Shown piece by piece: positions 33,448 to 46,900 of a DNA stretch of 64,000 nt; within the stretch, counting starts at the first letter, position 1, and each line of letters starts with the position of its first letter. The stretch is taken from assembly GCA_027603945.1 (NCBI GenBank), contig JADIIU010000037.1:1-64000 (forward strand), in the 5' to 3' direction. Origin of the DNA: Terramyces sp. JEL0728. Its lineage: Eukaryota; Chytridiomycota; Chytridiomycetes; Rhizophydiales; Terramycetaceae. The translations under genes and the position numbers were made by a program. Below the pieces are notes generated by a model. It saw nothing but the letters and a program-made list of their open reading frames with translations, was not told where the DNA came from and did not search any database.

Positions 33448-34152
33448 ATGTCAAAAGTTAGAAAATGCACTGGTTGCGGAACTACATCTACCCCGCTTTG
33501 GCGCCGTAATAATTTGGGTGAGGTTGTATGTAATGCTTGTGGTAATCAATTGTTAATATTAGGACTGTATCTGAAATCCAATCAGCAAAAGAGACCTAAA
33601 TACCTGCGTAAAGATTATGCTGAACCGCACGAGCGGAGCTTCCAGTTCCATTGGAGCCATCCTGCTGTTCAACCTGAACGCCAATCAACCCCATCAAACA
33701 AGTGCTTCAACTGTAATACTACCGATACTCCACTATGGCGAAGAGACTTGGAGGGCAACAGTATCTGTAATGCCTGTGGTCTATACTATAAACTTCATGG
33801 TTCGCATAGACCAAAAGAGATGAAAACTCCAATAATTAGAAGAAGGAAACGAGCTCATATGGCCAGAAGCGATTCATTCTACACCGATTCCCTAATTTTA
33901 CCACCAATTAAAATGCAGGTCATGAATGGTGGTAAATTGCCGCCTCTGCAGCAGCTATGCCAAGCAGCTCGCTATACACCTATATCTCCTGTAATAGTAA
34001 AGAATGAACCAAAGCAAATCCAGCAGGATTATCTGCCTTCACCTAAAATGTCGCCTTTGGAAACACAAAAGAAAGAGTCGCTGATGTACTTGGCTGAAAT
34101 TGCGACATCGAAAAGTTCTTCTATAATGTCTTTATCTAATATAATATCGTGA
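33448..34152 (+). CDS. Two-finger GATA transcription factor (SREA/URBS1-like architecture)
   Basis: 227 aa after removing a 21-nt intron at 33542-33562 (GTAATC...TTAATATTAG). That intron has no stop and is a multiple of three, so the frame stays open if it is kept, but keeping it would insert seven residues into CNACG-LYLKSN of finger 1. Finger 1 CTGC-x17-CNAC, finger 2 CFNC-x17-CNACGLYYKLHGSHRP followed by the basic tail IIRRRKR. Two-finger fungal factors of this kind repress siderophore genes, but the Cys-rich linker used there in iron sensing is absent (linker HERSFQFHWSHPAVQ has none), so iron regulation is doubtful. Binds GATA sites by family. Confidence 0.9.
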   Translation: MSKVRKCTGCGTTSTPLWRRNNLGEVVCNACGNQLLILGLYLKSNQQKRPKYLRKDYAEPHERSFQFHWSHPAVQPERQSTPSNKCFNCNTTDTPLWRRDLEGNSICNACGLYYKLHGSHRPKEMKTPIIRRRKRAHMARSDSFYTDSLILPPIKMQVMNGGKLPPLQQLCQAARYTPISPVIVKNEPKQIQQDYLPSPKMSPLETQKKESLMYLAEIATSKSSSIMSLSNIIS

Positions 34153-34589
34153 TTTCTCTATTTGTACATAACACGTCATCGTATCTCATGGTATTCTATT
34201 AATAACACGAACGCGATCTTGACTGCTTGCTTGACATTCCATAACTAAATGCCAAGGATGATCTCATAATTTGTCACTAATCACTGTTGGTACACAGTCT
34301 AAATCCATGCATTACGTCATTGTGCTTTCTTTTACGTCATTGATAACGAGGCTCATGAATGTCAGTTGAACAATGGAACGACTGGTGATTAATCTTGGAG
34401 ATGGGTGCTTTATTGTAAACTGGGAATGGCTACATCTGGCTACATCAGTTGCGGGCGGGACCTCGAGTGCTTTTAAATATATTGCGTATCCTACATGTAC
34501 TCTGTGGCCATAAGAGAAGATAATAGCCAACTGAATGAAATAATCCACATTTTCCCAATTCAAAAATTCATTTTTTTTGTGCAAACCCA
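34153..34589. other. Intergenic, nothing recognised
   Basis: No supported gene. In particular no dual-specificity phosphatase sequence is found upstream of the Yvh1-type zinc domain. Confidence 0.45.
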
Positions 34590-34892
34590 ATGATAAAATG
34601 CAAAAATTGTAGAAAGCCAATAACAACCAAAGACAATGAAACCAAACATGAAAAAGGAATTGGCCAGGAGTCCTTCAACTACCGCAAACGATCACAGCCA
34701 ATAAACGACTGCCAAACAATATTTCTAAAGGAATATGAAACCACAGAGATCCAGGGTAAAATTAACTGCAAGCATTGTAATTCCAAGCTCGGCAGTTTTA
34801 ATCTAACTGGTGATCAGTGTAATTGTGGGGTCTGGGTTGCACCTGCTTTTGGGCTGCTCAAATCTAAAGTTGATGTAGACATTAATCTGTAA
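34590..34892 (+). CDS. Stand-alone Yvh1/DUSP12-type zinc-binding domain
   Basis: 100 aa, single exon. CKNCRKPITTKD at the start, then INCKHCNSKLGSFNLTGDQC, CGVWVAPAFGLLKSKVD. This is the C-terminal zinc-binding domain of Yvh1/DUSP12, which binds pre-60S ribosomes and helps release Mrt4. The N-terminal phosphatase domain is wholly missing; the first Cys pair is at residues 4-7 right after the start Met. In yeast the phosphatase activity is known to be dispensable for the growth and ribosome role, so a lone domain could be functional. An upstream exon cannot be excluded but none was found in 430 nt. Confidence 0.85.
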   Translation: MIKCKNCRKPITTKDNETKHEKGIGQESFNYRKRSQPINDCQTIFLKEYETTEIQGKINCKHCNSKLGSFNLTGDQCNCGVWVAPAFGLLKSKVDVDINL

Positions 34893-34975
34893 TAAAAATA
34901 CTAGTTTTCTACGGTATTGAATTATGTGAGAATTGACCAGAACCTGTTGGTAAAGTCAAAAAAGATCTTTAAAAA

Positions 34976-37900
34976 ATGGATTTTGAAATCTACTACGAGT
35001 ATTTCAAAACATTCAACCCAATTGAAAAGGAAATTCTTTTAGATTTCCTAACCGACCAATCACTTAAAAGTATTTACACTACAAAAGACAAAACTTCAGT
35101 AAAACCAATTCCAGATTCGATTGTTTTTATTAAAAAAGGAGGATTGGAAAATGATCCAAAGAATGAATTCTTGTTTTTGAATTTGCCGAATGAAAAAGAA
35201 TTGTATTCGTACTTGCATTATGCCATCACTCCGTATTTTATTCAAGGTTTTTGTGATTAATCTCCAGGTATTAGATTGGCTAATCTCCAGGTACACCCAA
35301 CTAATCTCCAGGTACACCCAACTAATCTCCAGGTACATTGAAATTAATAAAGACAAGGATAAGCAAACTATAAAGAAATTAGCAGAGTTGGAATTATCAC
35401 TGGCGCAATCGCAGCAAACAGTAAACATACCAGATATCCACCTGAAATTCAATCCAACCATAGTTGGACTGGCAGAACAAAAGCAGCCATTCGACAACCT
35501 ATTACAAGACACCACTTTTCTTAATTCAATCCAAAAAGATGTAAAAATATGGATAAACGAAATTCATAAAGTCACATTGTTGGAAAATCAGATTATTGAT
35601 AATAGTAGGAATGAGATTGAGTTTTGGATTCAGATGGAGCGCCATCTGCATTCGATTGAAATGCAGTTGAATGATGAAAAGGTGTTGTTGACATTGGAGA
35701 TATTGAAACAAGCTAAAAGATTTCATGCTACCGTAGGGTACTCTAGCTTCTAATTATAGGTATTTCTTTGGCTGACTATTAGGTGGGACATTGCTAACGA
35801 TAGGTTCATTGCAGACACTGGAATCAAGGAGGCGATTGAAAAAGTGACAAAATACAATGTTCTGTTCAAGGAATTCCCAGTCAATGAGTTGCTCTCTTCT
35901 ACTGATTTGCAAAAAGTAAACGACTCTGTATCTGCAATTTTCAACCATGTCAACAAGAAACTCAAATTAGCACCTTATCCAATACAAAAGACATTATTGC
36001 TCTTAGAAGCTATTTCCCGCGATGTGAACAATCAGATTTTGCTGATTTTAAAACAAAAGAATCTCATGTATTTAGAAATCAATGAATTCAAAACTGTCAT
36101 TGAAGAATGTAAAAAGATTTTTGGCACTTGGGAAGACAGCATTAAAGAATTTTATTCAATCGGAAGGTTTTATTTATTAACCATAGGGATTTACTTCGAA
36201 AGCGCGTTGAAAAATTGATTCCAGTCAAAGTAGAAAAGTACCATCAATTATTAGAAGAACGACTGGATTTTATTTACAATTTCCGGGTCCAACATGACCA
36301 ATTATCAACTACTTTGAAGAAAATAACTGGCGGAAAACAAGACCTGGGAATATCTGATTCAACCGAACTAGTCCTTCGAGCGCTTGATCATATTAAACAT
36401 ATTGATATTTTGGATTTATCCGAGCAAGGGACTTTAAATTGGCAAATTGCGCAGCAAAACTACAACTCAAACATTTCCCAAGTAGAATCAATGATTATTT
36501 CCAATTTAAAAGATTTGCTGGGAACATGCGAGACTGCAAACGACATGTTTCGGATCTTTTCAAAGTTTAATGCGTTATTTGTTCGACCTAAAATCCGAGG
36601 TGCGATTCGTGAGTACCAAAGCCAGTTGATTGAAAAGGTAAAGGAAGATCTGAAAGAATTGCATTTGAAATTCATGAAGAGGTATGAAAATAGCGACGAT
36701 TCGCAATTGACTAGACTAAGAGATGTGCCTTTACTTTCCGGACACCTACTCTGGATCAAAATGATTGAACGGCAATTGAATGAATTAATGAAAAAAGTAG
36801 AGTATATCCTCGGTAAAGGCTGGGAACAATACCAAGAAGGACAGAAACTATACAATGAGCAAATGTCATTCCAAAAACAGCTCGACACTTCATCTTTATT
36901 TGAAACCTGGTTAAACGAGGAAATGAATAGAGCGTTCATAGGTGGGCGAATATTCACAATCACCAAAAACAGATTATTAAACAAGTTGGAGCTGGGAATC
37001 AATTTTGATTCAAAGAGTATATCTGTGTTCAAGGAAGTACGAAATTTGATGAATATGGGGTACTCTGTGCCAATGCAAATACAGAATGCGTCTCTTGATA
37101 GCAAGAAAGTATATCCGTTTGCAGTCTCTTTAAATGAATCGCTTCGGATTTACCAAAAGTGTTTGATTAGTGTTGACAAAGTCGGGCTGCTCGTCGGTGA
37201 ATTCCACCTCAAAGTTCAAACTCTGATTCAACAAGGGATCCAACTGCAATGGGACTACTTTATCAATACGTATGAAGAAAACAATGAAGGACGGTATGTG
37301 GAATTCGTCAGTGAATTTTCTCAATCGGTATTCCAATTCCAAGATAAAATCAATCTAGCCTTACAAAAAACGAACGAAATTGATTCATTGATCAGCGAAC
37401 TTGAAGATTGCAAGTATGAGCAACTAGTCTTATCTGTTATTATGGACAAGATACAAAAGAATGTTGATTTGCTTGCGTTTGAAAGTTTCAGCAACTTGAA
37501 TGAATGGGTTATTGGATTAGATGCTAGAATTGAAAATGTTTTGTTTAGTAGACTTGGCCAAGCGGTAAAGAGCTGGAGTCTTGGGAATATTGAATTTGAT
37601 ACCGAAGTAGTTTATTCAATCCAGATGCGCAACCAGGCAATTTATTTGAATCCACCAATGGAAAGTGCGAAAGCAATGTGGACACGAAAATTCCAGACAT
37701 TGCTGTCTGTTGTTACACTGTTGCCTAGAATCAAAGTGTTTTCTTTTGAAAAACAGACTCAAAAGACTTTCAACCTTGTGTCTAAACTTGATCCAAAGGA
37801 TTTGGTGAAAGCATTTGAATGCATTGATAGCTTGTACAATGATTTGAGCTTGTACGTTGACAAGTGGCTACAATATCAGTCGCTTTGGGACTTGGAGCCG

Positions 37901-40900
37901 CAGACAGTATTTGATACACTCGGCGATGATTTGCAAAAGTGGTATAATACGCTACTGGATGTCAAGAGAGTGCGGTCTACATTTGATACAACGGAAACAA
38001 GACAGGAATTTAGAGGTTTGGCGATTGAATATGGCAATGTCCAACAAAAAGTCAATCTACAATATGATATTTGGCAACGGGATTTGATCAACAAGTTTTC
38101 AACTATCCTGTTGCAAAAAATGCAGCAGTTTTATTCTGATTTAAAGAACTATCGGGAATCTTTGGAAAAGAATTTGGCTTATTCAACAACCCACGAGCTG
38201 GTAAACTTTTTACTGTTGATTCAAGAATTGGGCAACGAAACTACCAATTTTGATTTGAAAATGAAGCAGTTTTATAACGGTCAGCGTATTCTTGAACGTC
38301 AAAGATATAAATTCCCACAGGATTGGCTGTACTATGACCAAGTGAATGGCGAACATTCTGCATTCAAAGAAATCTTGGAACGCAAAACCAGATTAATCCA
38401 AGACCAAATTGAACCGTTAAAAGAGAAAATTGTTCAAGAAGATCAGGCTACGAATGACCAGATATCTACCCTGGTTGAAGATTGGAATAACCTCAAACCG
38501 CTTGGAGATCAAGAGCCTGCACAAGCATTGAAAGTTTTAAACGAGTTTGAACACAAATTCACTGTTACCAACAAGACTTTTGAATTACTTGGCAAAGCCA
38601 AGCAAGCACTTGAAATCAAGAGTTTTAGCAATTCACTACTTGCGCCAGCAATTTCTGAACACCAGGATTTGAAAAGAGTATGGGAATCCCTAGAAAAAGT
38701 TTGGGATGAAATATTAAAGATTCACGAAATTTCGTGGTTTGGTGAAGAATGTTGGCAAGTTAAAGGTATGGTTGAAAAGATTTTGGAGAATATGAAAAGT
38801 ATGCCCAATCAAACCCGGCAATACTTGGCCTACCAATCAATGTACCAAAAAATCAGCGGTATTTTATCCAAGCACTTGCGTATGCTTCCGTTAAAATCCG
38901 AATCTCTCCGTGAACGTCATTGGCTTAGAATCAATACTATCCTTTCAATTGAAAAAACAAATTCGTTAAAAGTTGGTACTTTATGGCAAGTCAACTACGA
39001 AAAGAAGGAAAAGCAAGTAGAAGAAATCATAAGTTTAGCCCAAGGCGAAATGGCACTTGAAGAGTACCTGAAACAAATCAAATCCGTTTGGGCACAATAT
39101 TCACTTGAATTTACCAATTTCCAAAACAAGTGTAGATTAGTGAAAGGGTGGGATGACTTGTTTACAAAATGCCAGGATCATTTAGCTGCACTTACTGCCA
39201 TGAAGAATTCTGTTCATTACAGAGCGTTTAAAGACGAAGCAATGCAGCTGGAGGATAGCCTTTCAAAAATATTGACTTTGCTAGATCTGTGGATCAATGT
39301 TCAACGGCAGTGGGTGTACATTCAGGGTATCTTTTCTGGGAACCAGGAAATCAAGCAAATTCTACCGTTGGAAAGTAATAGATTTGTTTCGATCGACGCT
39401 GAATTCATGACTATGATGCGCAAAGTCTACAAATCACCGTTGATCATTGAAGTAATCCTTATCCCAAATATTCAACAGAGTATGGCTCGATTAGGTGAAT
39501 TATTGTCTGGCATTCAGCGGTCTTTAGGTGATTACCTTGAACGAGAACGGTCTAACTTCTCGCGATTCTATTTTGTTGCTGATGAAGATTTGTTGGAAAT
39601 TTTGGGCAACTCTAAAGATCTAGATCGTATCCAGCCGCATTTAAAGAAAATCTTCCCAGCTGTTACTAGAGTATTGACTGACGACGAACAGCAAAATATC
39701 CTAGGGGTTTCATCTCCCGAAGGCGAAATTATCACTTTTGCCAATCCAATTGATCGTACAAAAACCCGAGTTTATGAATGGCTGACTAGAATCGAAGAGG
39801 AAACTAGGCTTGCACTTTTCAATTCATTTGAATCTTGTGTTAGAAGTTATAAGAAGATGCACTTGGAGGAATTGGAAAAGTGGGTTGATCAGTACCCTGC
39901 ACAAATCCTAATCCTTACTGCCCAATACAAATGGACGGAAAATACCGAAATTGCAGTGAAGAATGGTAAAATGGATGACTTGCTGTCCAATATTTCCGAA
40001 ATTATCTCTTTACTGGCGCAATTTGTAGTAAAGGACTTGAAATACCTCAATAGGAAAAAGTGTGAATCATTGATTACTGAAATGGTTCATCAGAGAGATG
40101 TTACAAGAACACTGTTGCAATCTAAAGTTTCCAGTATAAATGATTTCAGCTGGCTATCCAATATGAGGTTTTATATGCAGGATTCTCAAGTGGTGGTGAA
40201 GATTGCTAGCGCTTCGTTTACTTATGGATTCGATTATCTTGGTGTGTATGATCGATTGGTCCAAACACCGTTGACTGACCGATGTTACTTGACTCTTTCC
40301 CAAGCGCTAGACAATAAACTTGGCGGTTCTCCTTTCGGTCCTGCTGGAACTGGAAAAGTAAACGTTGACTAACATAGACTGAAAGTGTCAAAGCGATGGC
40401 AGCGCAACTAGGTCGCCAATGCCTTGTTTTCTGTTGTGATGAAAACTTTGATTTCCAATCTATGGGTAGGATCTTTATTGGGCTATGCAAGGTTGGAGTG
40501 TGGGGCTGTTTTGATGAATTCAATCGTCTTGAAGAAAAGATTCTTTCTGCTGTTTCTCAACAGATACAATCTATCCAGGTTGGGCTTAAATCGTCAAAAG
40601 AAATTGAACTTGTTGGTAAATCATTGCAAGTAAACCCGTCTACTGGTATTTTCATTACGATGAACCCTGGGTACGCTGGTAGATCCTCGCTGCCGGATAA
40701 TTTGACCTCGTTATTCCGAGGGGTCTCAATGACAATCCCAGACAGATTACTGATTGCTCAAGTAATGTTATTCTCCCAAGGATTTGCCGAAGCCGAAAGT
40801 CTAGCTTCGAAAGCTATTCCATTCTTTGAAATCTGCAGCGAGCAATTATCCAACCAGCCCCATTATGATTTTGGGCTAAGAGCACTCAAGAGTGTCTTGG

Positions 40901-43900
40901 TCTCTGCCGGTCGAATTCAAAGACAAAACCAAAGTTCAAAAGAAACTGATGTTCTTGAAGAAGTAGTTTTGGTGCAGAGTATCAAGGATACAGTTTTCCC
41001 TAAATTGATCAAAGAAGATGCTGTTCTTGCTGAAACGTAATTGATTTTTAAAATAGACTCTTGCATGATATATTCTCCAAGGCAAGAACAGGCGAAATCA
41101 GCGATACAAGACTCAGGCTAGAATTGGAAGAATGTTGTAAAGAGTTGATGCTTGTTCCTGATCAAGATTGGCTGGGAAAAGTCCTACAGCTCCACAGTAT
41201 CCAAGAAATCAACCATGGTGTTATGGTTGTCGGTAAATCTGGAACTGGTAAATCAACTGCCTGGAAAACTTTGTTGAAAGCATTGGAAAAGTGCGAAGCA
41301 AAGGAATCCCGCCATTATATTATAGATCCAAAGGCTATATCCAAAGATAAACTGTATGGCTGGATGGATTCTACGACTAGAGAATGGACAGATGGCATTT
41401 TTACAAAAATTATCCGTAAAGTCTTGACAGATGATAGAGGCGAAAGCGCGAAACGCTATTGGATTGTGTTCGATGGAGATGTTGATCCAGAATGGGTTGA
41501 AAATTTGAACTCTGTTTTAGATGACAACAAAATGTTGACGTTACCAAATGGTGAGCGTCTTCCGCTGCCACCAAATGTCAGAATTATGTTTGAAGTCCAA
41601 GATTTGGATCAAGCTACTCCGGCTACCGTTAGTAGATGTGGAATGGTCTGGTTTCCTGAATCTATGGTTTCAGTCAATATGCTTTCTAAACGTTACTTGA
41701 ACATGTTGCACAATGTGCCTGTAGATGAAATGCCTGCAACTTATGACATTGATTTGACAAAACTAAAGTTTTCAGAAATCTCTATTTCTCAGCGCCAAGT
41801 AGCTGATATACTTGAACCACTCTTTGCTCCAGGCGCTATTCTGGAGCTCGCCATTGATTTCTCCCAAACTTTATCACACATTATGGAATTTACCATTATC
41901 AGGGGTCTACAAAACTTGTTTTCTCTGCTGAACTCGAGTGTCAAGTCAATTTTGGAATACGACTCTACACACCTCGATTTCCCTCTTCTTCCAGACCAGC
42001 TGGAAAATTATGTCTTGAAATCGTTCTATATTCATTTAGGCTGGAGTTTCGGCGGAGATGTCAATAATGATGACCGATTAAAACTTGGTGAGTTTTTGAA
42101 TAGATCTGGCAGTGTGCAGATTGGGACAGATGGATTTTCTGTGTTTGAATACGATATTGATATTGGCACTCCGGACTATGTTTCTTGGTCGTCAATGGTC
42201 CCAGTTATTGATATTGATCGTCAAAACATTGCAAGACAGGATATCGTTGTTCCTACTTTGGATACTTTGCGGCATGAAAAGATTTTGTACGCTTGGTTGT
42301 CTGAACACAAATCTGTAATTCTGTGTGGCCCGCCAGGGTCTGGAAAGGTATTTAATATCTCACGTTAGACAATGACTCTGCTCTCTTCCTTGAGAAAATT
42401 ACCAGAAATAGATGTGATTCCAATCAACTTTTCCAGTGAAACCAATTGCGAATCTATTATTCGTACATTGGAAGTTAATGGACAGTACAAAAAATCAGCA
42501 AATGGCGAGGTGTTTATGCCAAAGAACCCCGGAAGATGGCTGGTACTATTTTGTGATGAAATCAATCTGCCCAAACTTGACAAGTACGGGACTCAAAAAG
42601 TTATTTCTCTCATTCGCCAGATGATTGAGCAAAAAGGATTCTGGAGATCAGACAGAGTTTGGGTTACCATTGAAAGAGTGCAGATTATTGGTGCTTGCAA
42701 CCCACCAACTGATCCGGGCAGAGTTGTTCTCAGCAACCGATTCTTGCGCCATTGCCCAGTTGTATATGTTGGATATCCAGAACAAAATTCTCTGCAAACT
42801 ATTTACTCAGCATTCAGTCGAGCCGCACTGAAGGCACACCCTGCTTTGCGCGGATATGCGGATGCATTGACTAACGCAATGGTAGAGTTCTACACAAACT
42901 CTAAAACTCAATTTACAGCAGATGTTCATTCACATTACATTTTCTCACCGCGTGAACTGACAAGATGGATCAGAGGAATTTATGAAATTATCCATTCGTT
43001 GGAATTTATTTCAATTGAAGAGTTGGTTAGAATTTGGGCACACGAAGGTATCAGGTTGTTCCAAGATCGTTTGGTTGATGATGGCGAAAAAGATTGGTCC
43101 GACGATTTGCTACAAAGAACTGCTGCTCAAAATTTCCCTGGTGTGGACATTGTCGTAGCTCTCGCACGACCAATTCTATTCTCAAACTTTATCTCTAAAG
43201 ATTATGAATCCACAGATGCAACTGCTCTCTCGCAATATATCAAAGCACGGCTGCAGGTATTCTACGAAGAAGAAGTTGAAGTTCCACTGGTCCTGTTTGA
43301 GCATGCTTTGGAACACATCCTTCGTATCGACAGAGTGTTCCACCAAATCCAAGGCCACCTGCTCCTAATTGGGATTTCAGGAAGTGGAAAATCTACATTG
43401 ACACGGTTTGTCGCTTGGATGAATGGTATTTCAGTTTTCCAGCCTGCAATGGAGAGCAAATACTCCATATCAGATTTTGATGACGATTTGAGGATTGTGC
43501 TCAAGAGATCTGGATGCAAAGGGGAAAAGATTTGCTTTATCATTGACGAAGCTAATGTGATGGATTCTTCATTTTTGGAAAGAATCAATACGTTACTGGC
43601 AAATGCAGAAATTCCTGGATTGTTCGAAGGGGATGAATTTACCTCTTTGATGACTTCATGCAAGGAAGTATCCATCAGGGAAGGATTGGCTTTAGATACT
43701 CATGATGAGCTCTATGCCTGGTTTACCAAACAGGTCGCGAAAAACTTGCATGTCATCTTTACTATGAATCCACCGGAAGGGGAACTCTCAAACAAAGCAA
43801 CTACATCTCCAGCCTTGTTCAACAGATGTGTGCTAAATTGGATGGGTGATTGGAATAATCAAGGATTTTATCAAGTTGCAAGTGAATTTACAGAGCTCGT

Positions 43901-46900
43901 GGATATTGATCAAAGCTATACATGTCCACCAACTTTCCAGCCTCTATACTCGGAAATTGTCAAGCCTTATTCATTGCGCAATGTACTATTGGACACTTGT
44001 ATTTTTATACACGGTTGTTCGAAACAAGTTAATCACTCAATTAGTGTCAAAAAACAAAAAAAGTATGTTTTCATCACTCCAAGGCAATATATTGATTTTG
44101 TCACAAACTTCTGCACGATTTACCAGGAAAAGAGGTCGCAACTAGAAGACCGCCAAAGACACTTGATTGTCGGCCTGGAAAGGCTACGAGAGACTTTGGT
44201 AAAGGTTGAAGAATTAGGGGTAAGCTTGGAAGAAAAGAAAAAAGAATTGGAACTGAAAACTGCCCAAGCAAACGAAAAGTTGAAAAAGATGGTTGAAGAC
44301 CAACAAGAAGCCGAGAACAATCGAGCCGCTTCGGTGCACATTCAAAAGTCTCTCGAGGTAAAGGACATTGAAATTGCAGAAAGAAAGAAAATTGTCGTTG
44401 CCGATCTTGAAAAGGCTGAACCTGCAGTAATTGAAGCTCAACAAAGTGTCAGCAATATCAAAAAGCAACACTTGACGGAAGTGCGCTCCATGCAGAACCC
44501 TCCAGCTGTTGTTAAAATGACAATGGAAGCTGTTTGTATTCTTTTAGGGAATAAGGTTGACTCATGGAAGAGTGTTATAGCAGTGTTGAGAAAGGATGAC
44601 TTCATTTCCAATATTGTCCATTACGATACTTCAAAACTTACACAGAAAATCAGAGATGATATTTCTACAAACTACCTGAGCGATCCAAACTTCAACTTTG
44701 AAGCCGTAAACCGGGCAAGCAAAGCGTGTGGGCCGTTGGTACAGTGGGTTATTGCGCAGGTCAGCTTTGCTTCAATTTTAGAAAAAGTGGAACCACTTCG
44801 TGCTGAAGTGCAACAGTTAGAAGAAAGTGCCAGCGAAACAAAGGAAAAAGCTCGTGAAATGGAAGCGTTGATTGTCAAACTTGAGAAAAGCATTAACGTT
44901 TACAAAGATGAATACGCTGTTTTGATTAGCGAAGTTCACAGCCTCAAAAAGGAAATGGAAGGTGTCAAAGAAAGAGTTGGAAGATCTTTGAGTGTAGTTG
45001 AAAACCTGTCCTCTGAACGAGAACGGTGGACAGAATCTAGGGAAACGTTTGGTGTTCAAATGGAAACATTAGTTGGAGATAGTATTTTGGCTTCAGCATT
45101 CTTATCCTATGCAGGCTACTTTGATCAGGCAACACGTCACCAATTAACTGGAAATTGGAAATCAAAGCTAAGTGCATCTGGTATCAAATTTAACGAGCAG
45201 CTGTCAATTTATGCTTATCTCAGCACGGCAGAGCAAAGAAACAACTGGATAGTTAACTCGCTGCCTGCGGATGACCTATGCATGGAAAATGCAGTTATTA
45301 TGGAGCGAAGTCAACGATATCCATTGATAATCGATCCATCTAACCAAGCTCTTTCATATCTCAAATCCCTATACAAGGCCAAGAACATTGTTGTTACGAG
45401 TTTCAGAGACGCTGCCTTCCTTAAAAACTTGGAAAGTGCACTGCGGTTTGGCAGTCCAATTATCATTCAGGATGCGGAAGATTACGACCCAATTCTGAAT
45501 CCAATCTTAAACAAACAAGTTTGGAAGAGCGGTGGAAGAAACTTGATTAGACTTGGTAAGAAGGAAATTGACTTTTCATCAACGTTCATGCTATTTATGA
45601 TTACAAAGAACCCGTTAGTCAAATTTATTCCGGATATTTGCAGCCGAGTGACATTTGTCAACTTTACAGTTACCCCTGGAAGTTTGACAGTACAATGCTT
45701 GGATAAATTTATGAAGTCGGCTCGAGCAGACATTGAAAAGAAGAGAAAAGACTTACTCAAGGCTCAAGGCGAATTCCAGTTGAGACTCCATATCCTGGAA
45801 AAAGAACTGCTTGCTTCATTGAATGAATCAAAGAGCAATATCTTGGATGATGATGTCGTGATGAACTCTTTAGAAAATCTGAAAAAGGAGGCTTCAGAAA
45901 TCCTTGAAAAGGTATCGCAAACAGCCCAAGTTCTCTCTGAAGTCGACTCGGTTACTTCCTTATTCAAGCCGCTCGCACAGAGGTGTTCTTCTCTATTTTT
46001 CTGTATTGAACAGTTGCACAGTGTACAGTTTTTCTATGCATTTTCTCTGGAATTTTTCTTTGACATTGTAGATGGAATACTTGCTTCTGACTCTGTACCA
46101 AAGGATAAAGTAGATGTGCTGGAAACAAGCATCTTCACCACTGTTTACGAATGCGTATCATTTGCATTACGCCAAGAAGACTTGCCAGTGTTTGCGCTTT
46201 TGATTTCCCGTATCAAGAGTGAAGTTGCAGTGAAAGGAGATGAATGGGAATATTTGACCTCAGGGCATGATATTGTGCACACTAAGTTTGATCCCGAGTT
46301 ACAAGATCTTGTAGGTAATAGCCTGGCAATCAAAATTGATCAACTTTCAAATATCTCGGTCTTTGATTGCCTTCCGAACGTAGTTTTGCAGAACTCTGAT
46401 GTCTGGAAGTCATTACTGGACGATTCTGCTCCTGAAAACAAATTGCTGAATGTTTTATCGTCTGGTGCGCTTGGTAAATGCAATTAATACTAGGTGTATG
46501 TAATGCCTTCCAGAGACTTTTGATTATTCAAACTATTCGACCTGATAGATTCGTTGACGCCGTAACGGGGTATCTAAAATCAATTTTCGGTTCTTTGTTC
46601 ACATTGGATCACAACGACAAGAAGTTCTCGACATTACTGAAAGAAACACAGCCGAGTGGATATAAAATCAAGCCTACCATTTTATTCAACTACAAAGGAT
46701 ATGATGTCAGCCATAGAGTGGAATCACTAGCAACAGGAGAGGGCAAACATTTGATGTTAGTAGCAATGGGCTCGAACGAAAGTATTCAAAGCGCTGATAA
46801 CGCCATTGCTCAAGCTGCCAAGCAAGGTTCTTGGGTGCTTGTCCGAAATGCTCATTTATCTCTGCACTGGCTATCAGCATTGGAAAAGAAAGTAGTCAGT

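Noticed and set aside
35253..35274. Single 22-nt (or 28-nt) intron in dynein keeping the LISRY repeats as protein
   Set aside because: Frame-compatible, but the branch element would sit far from the AG and the retained repeats have no counterpart in dyneins; kept as the main alternative to the five-unit array.
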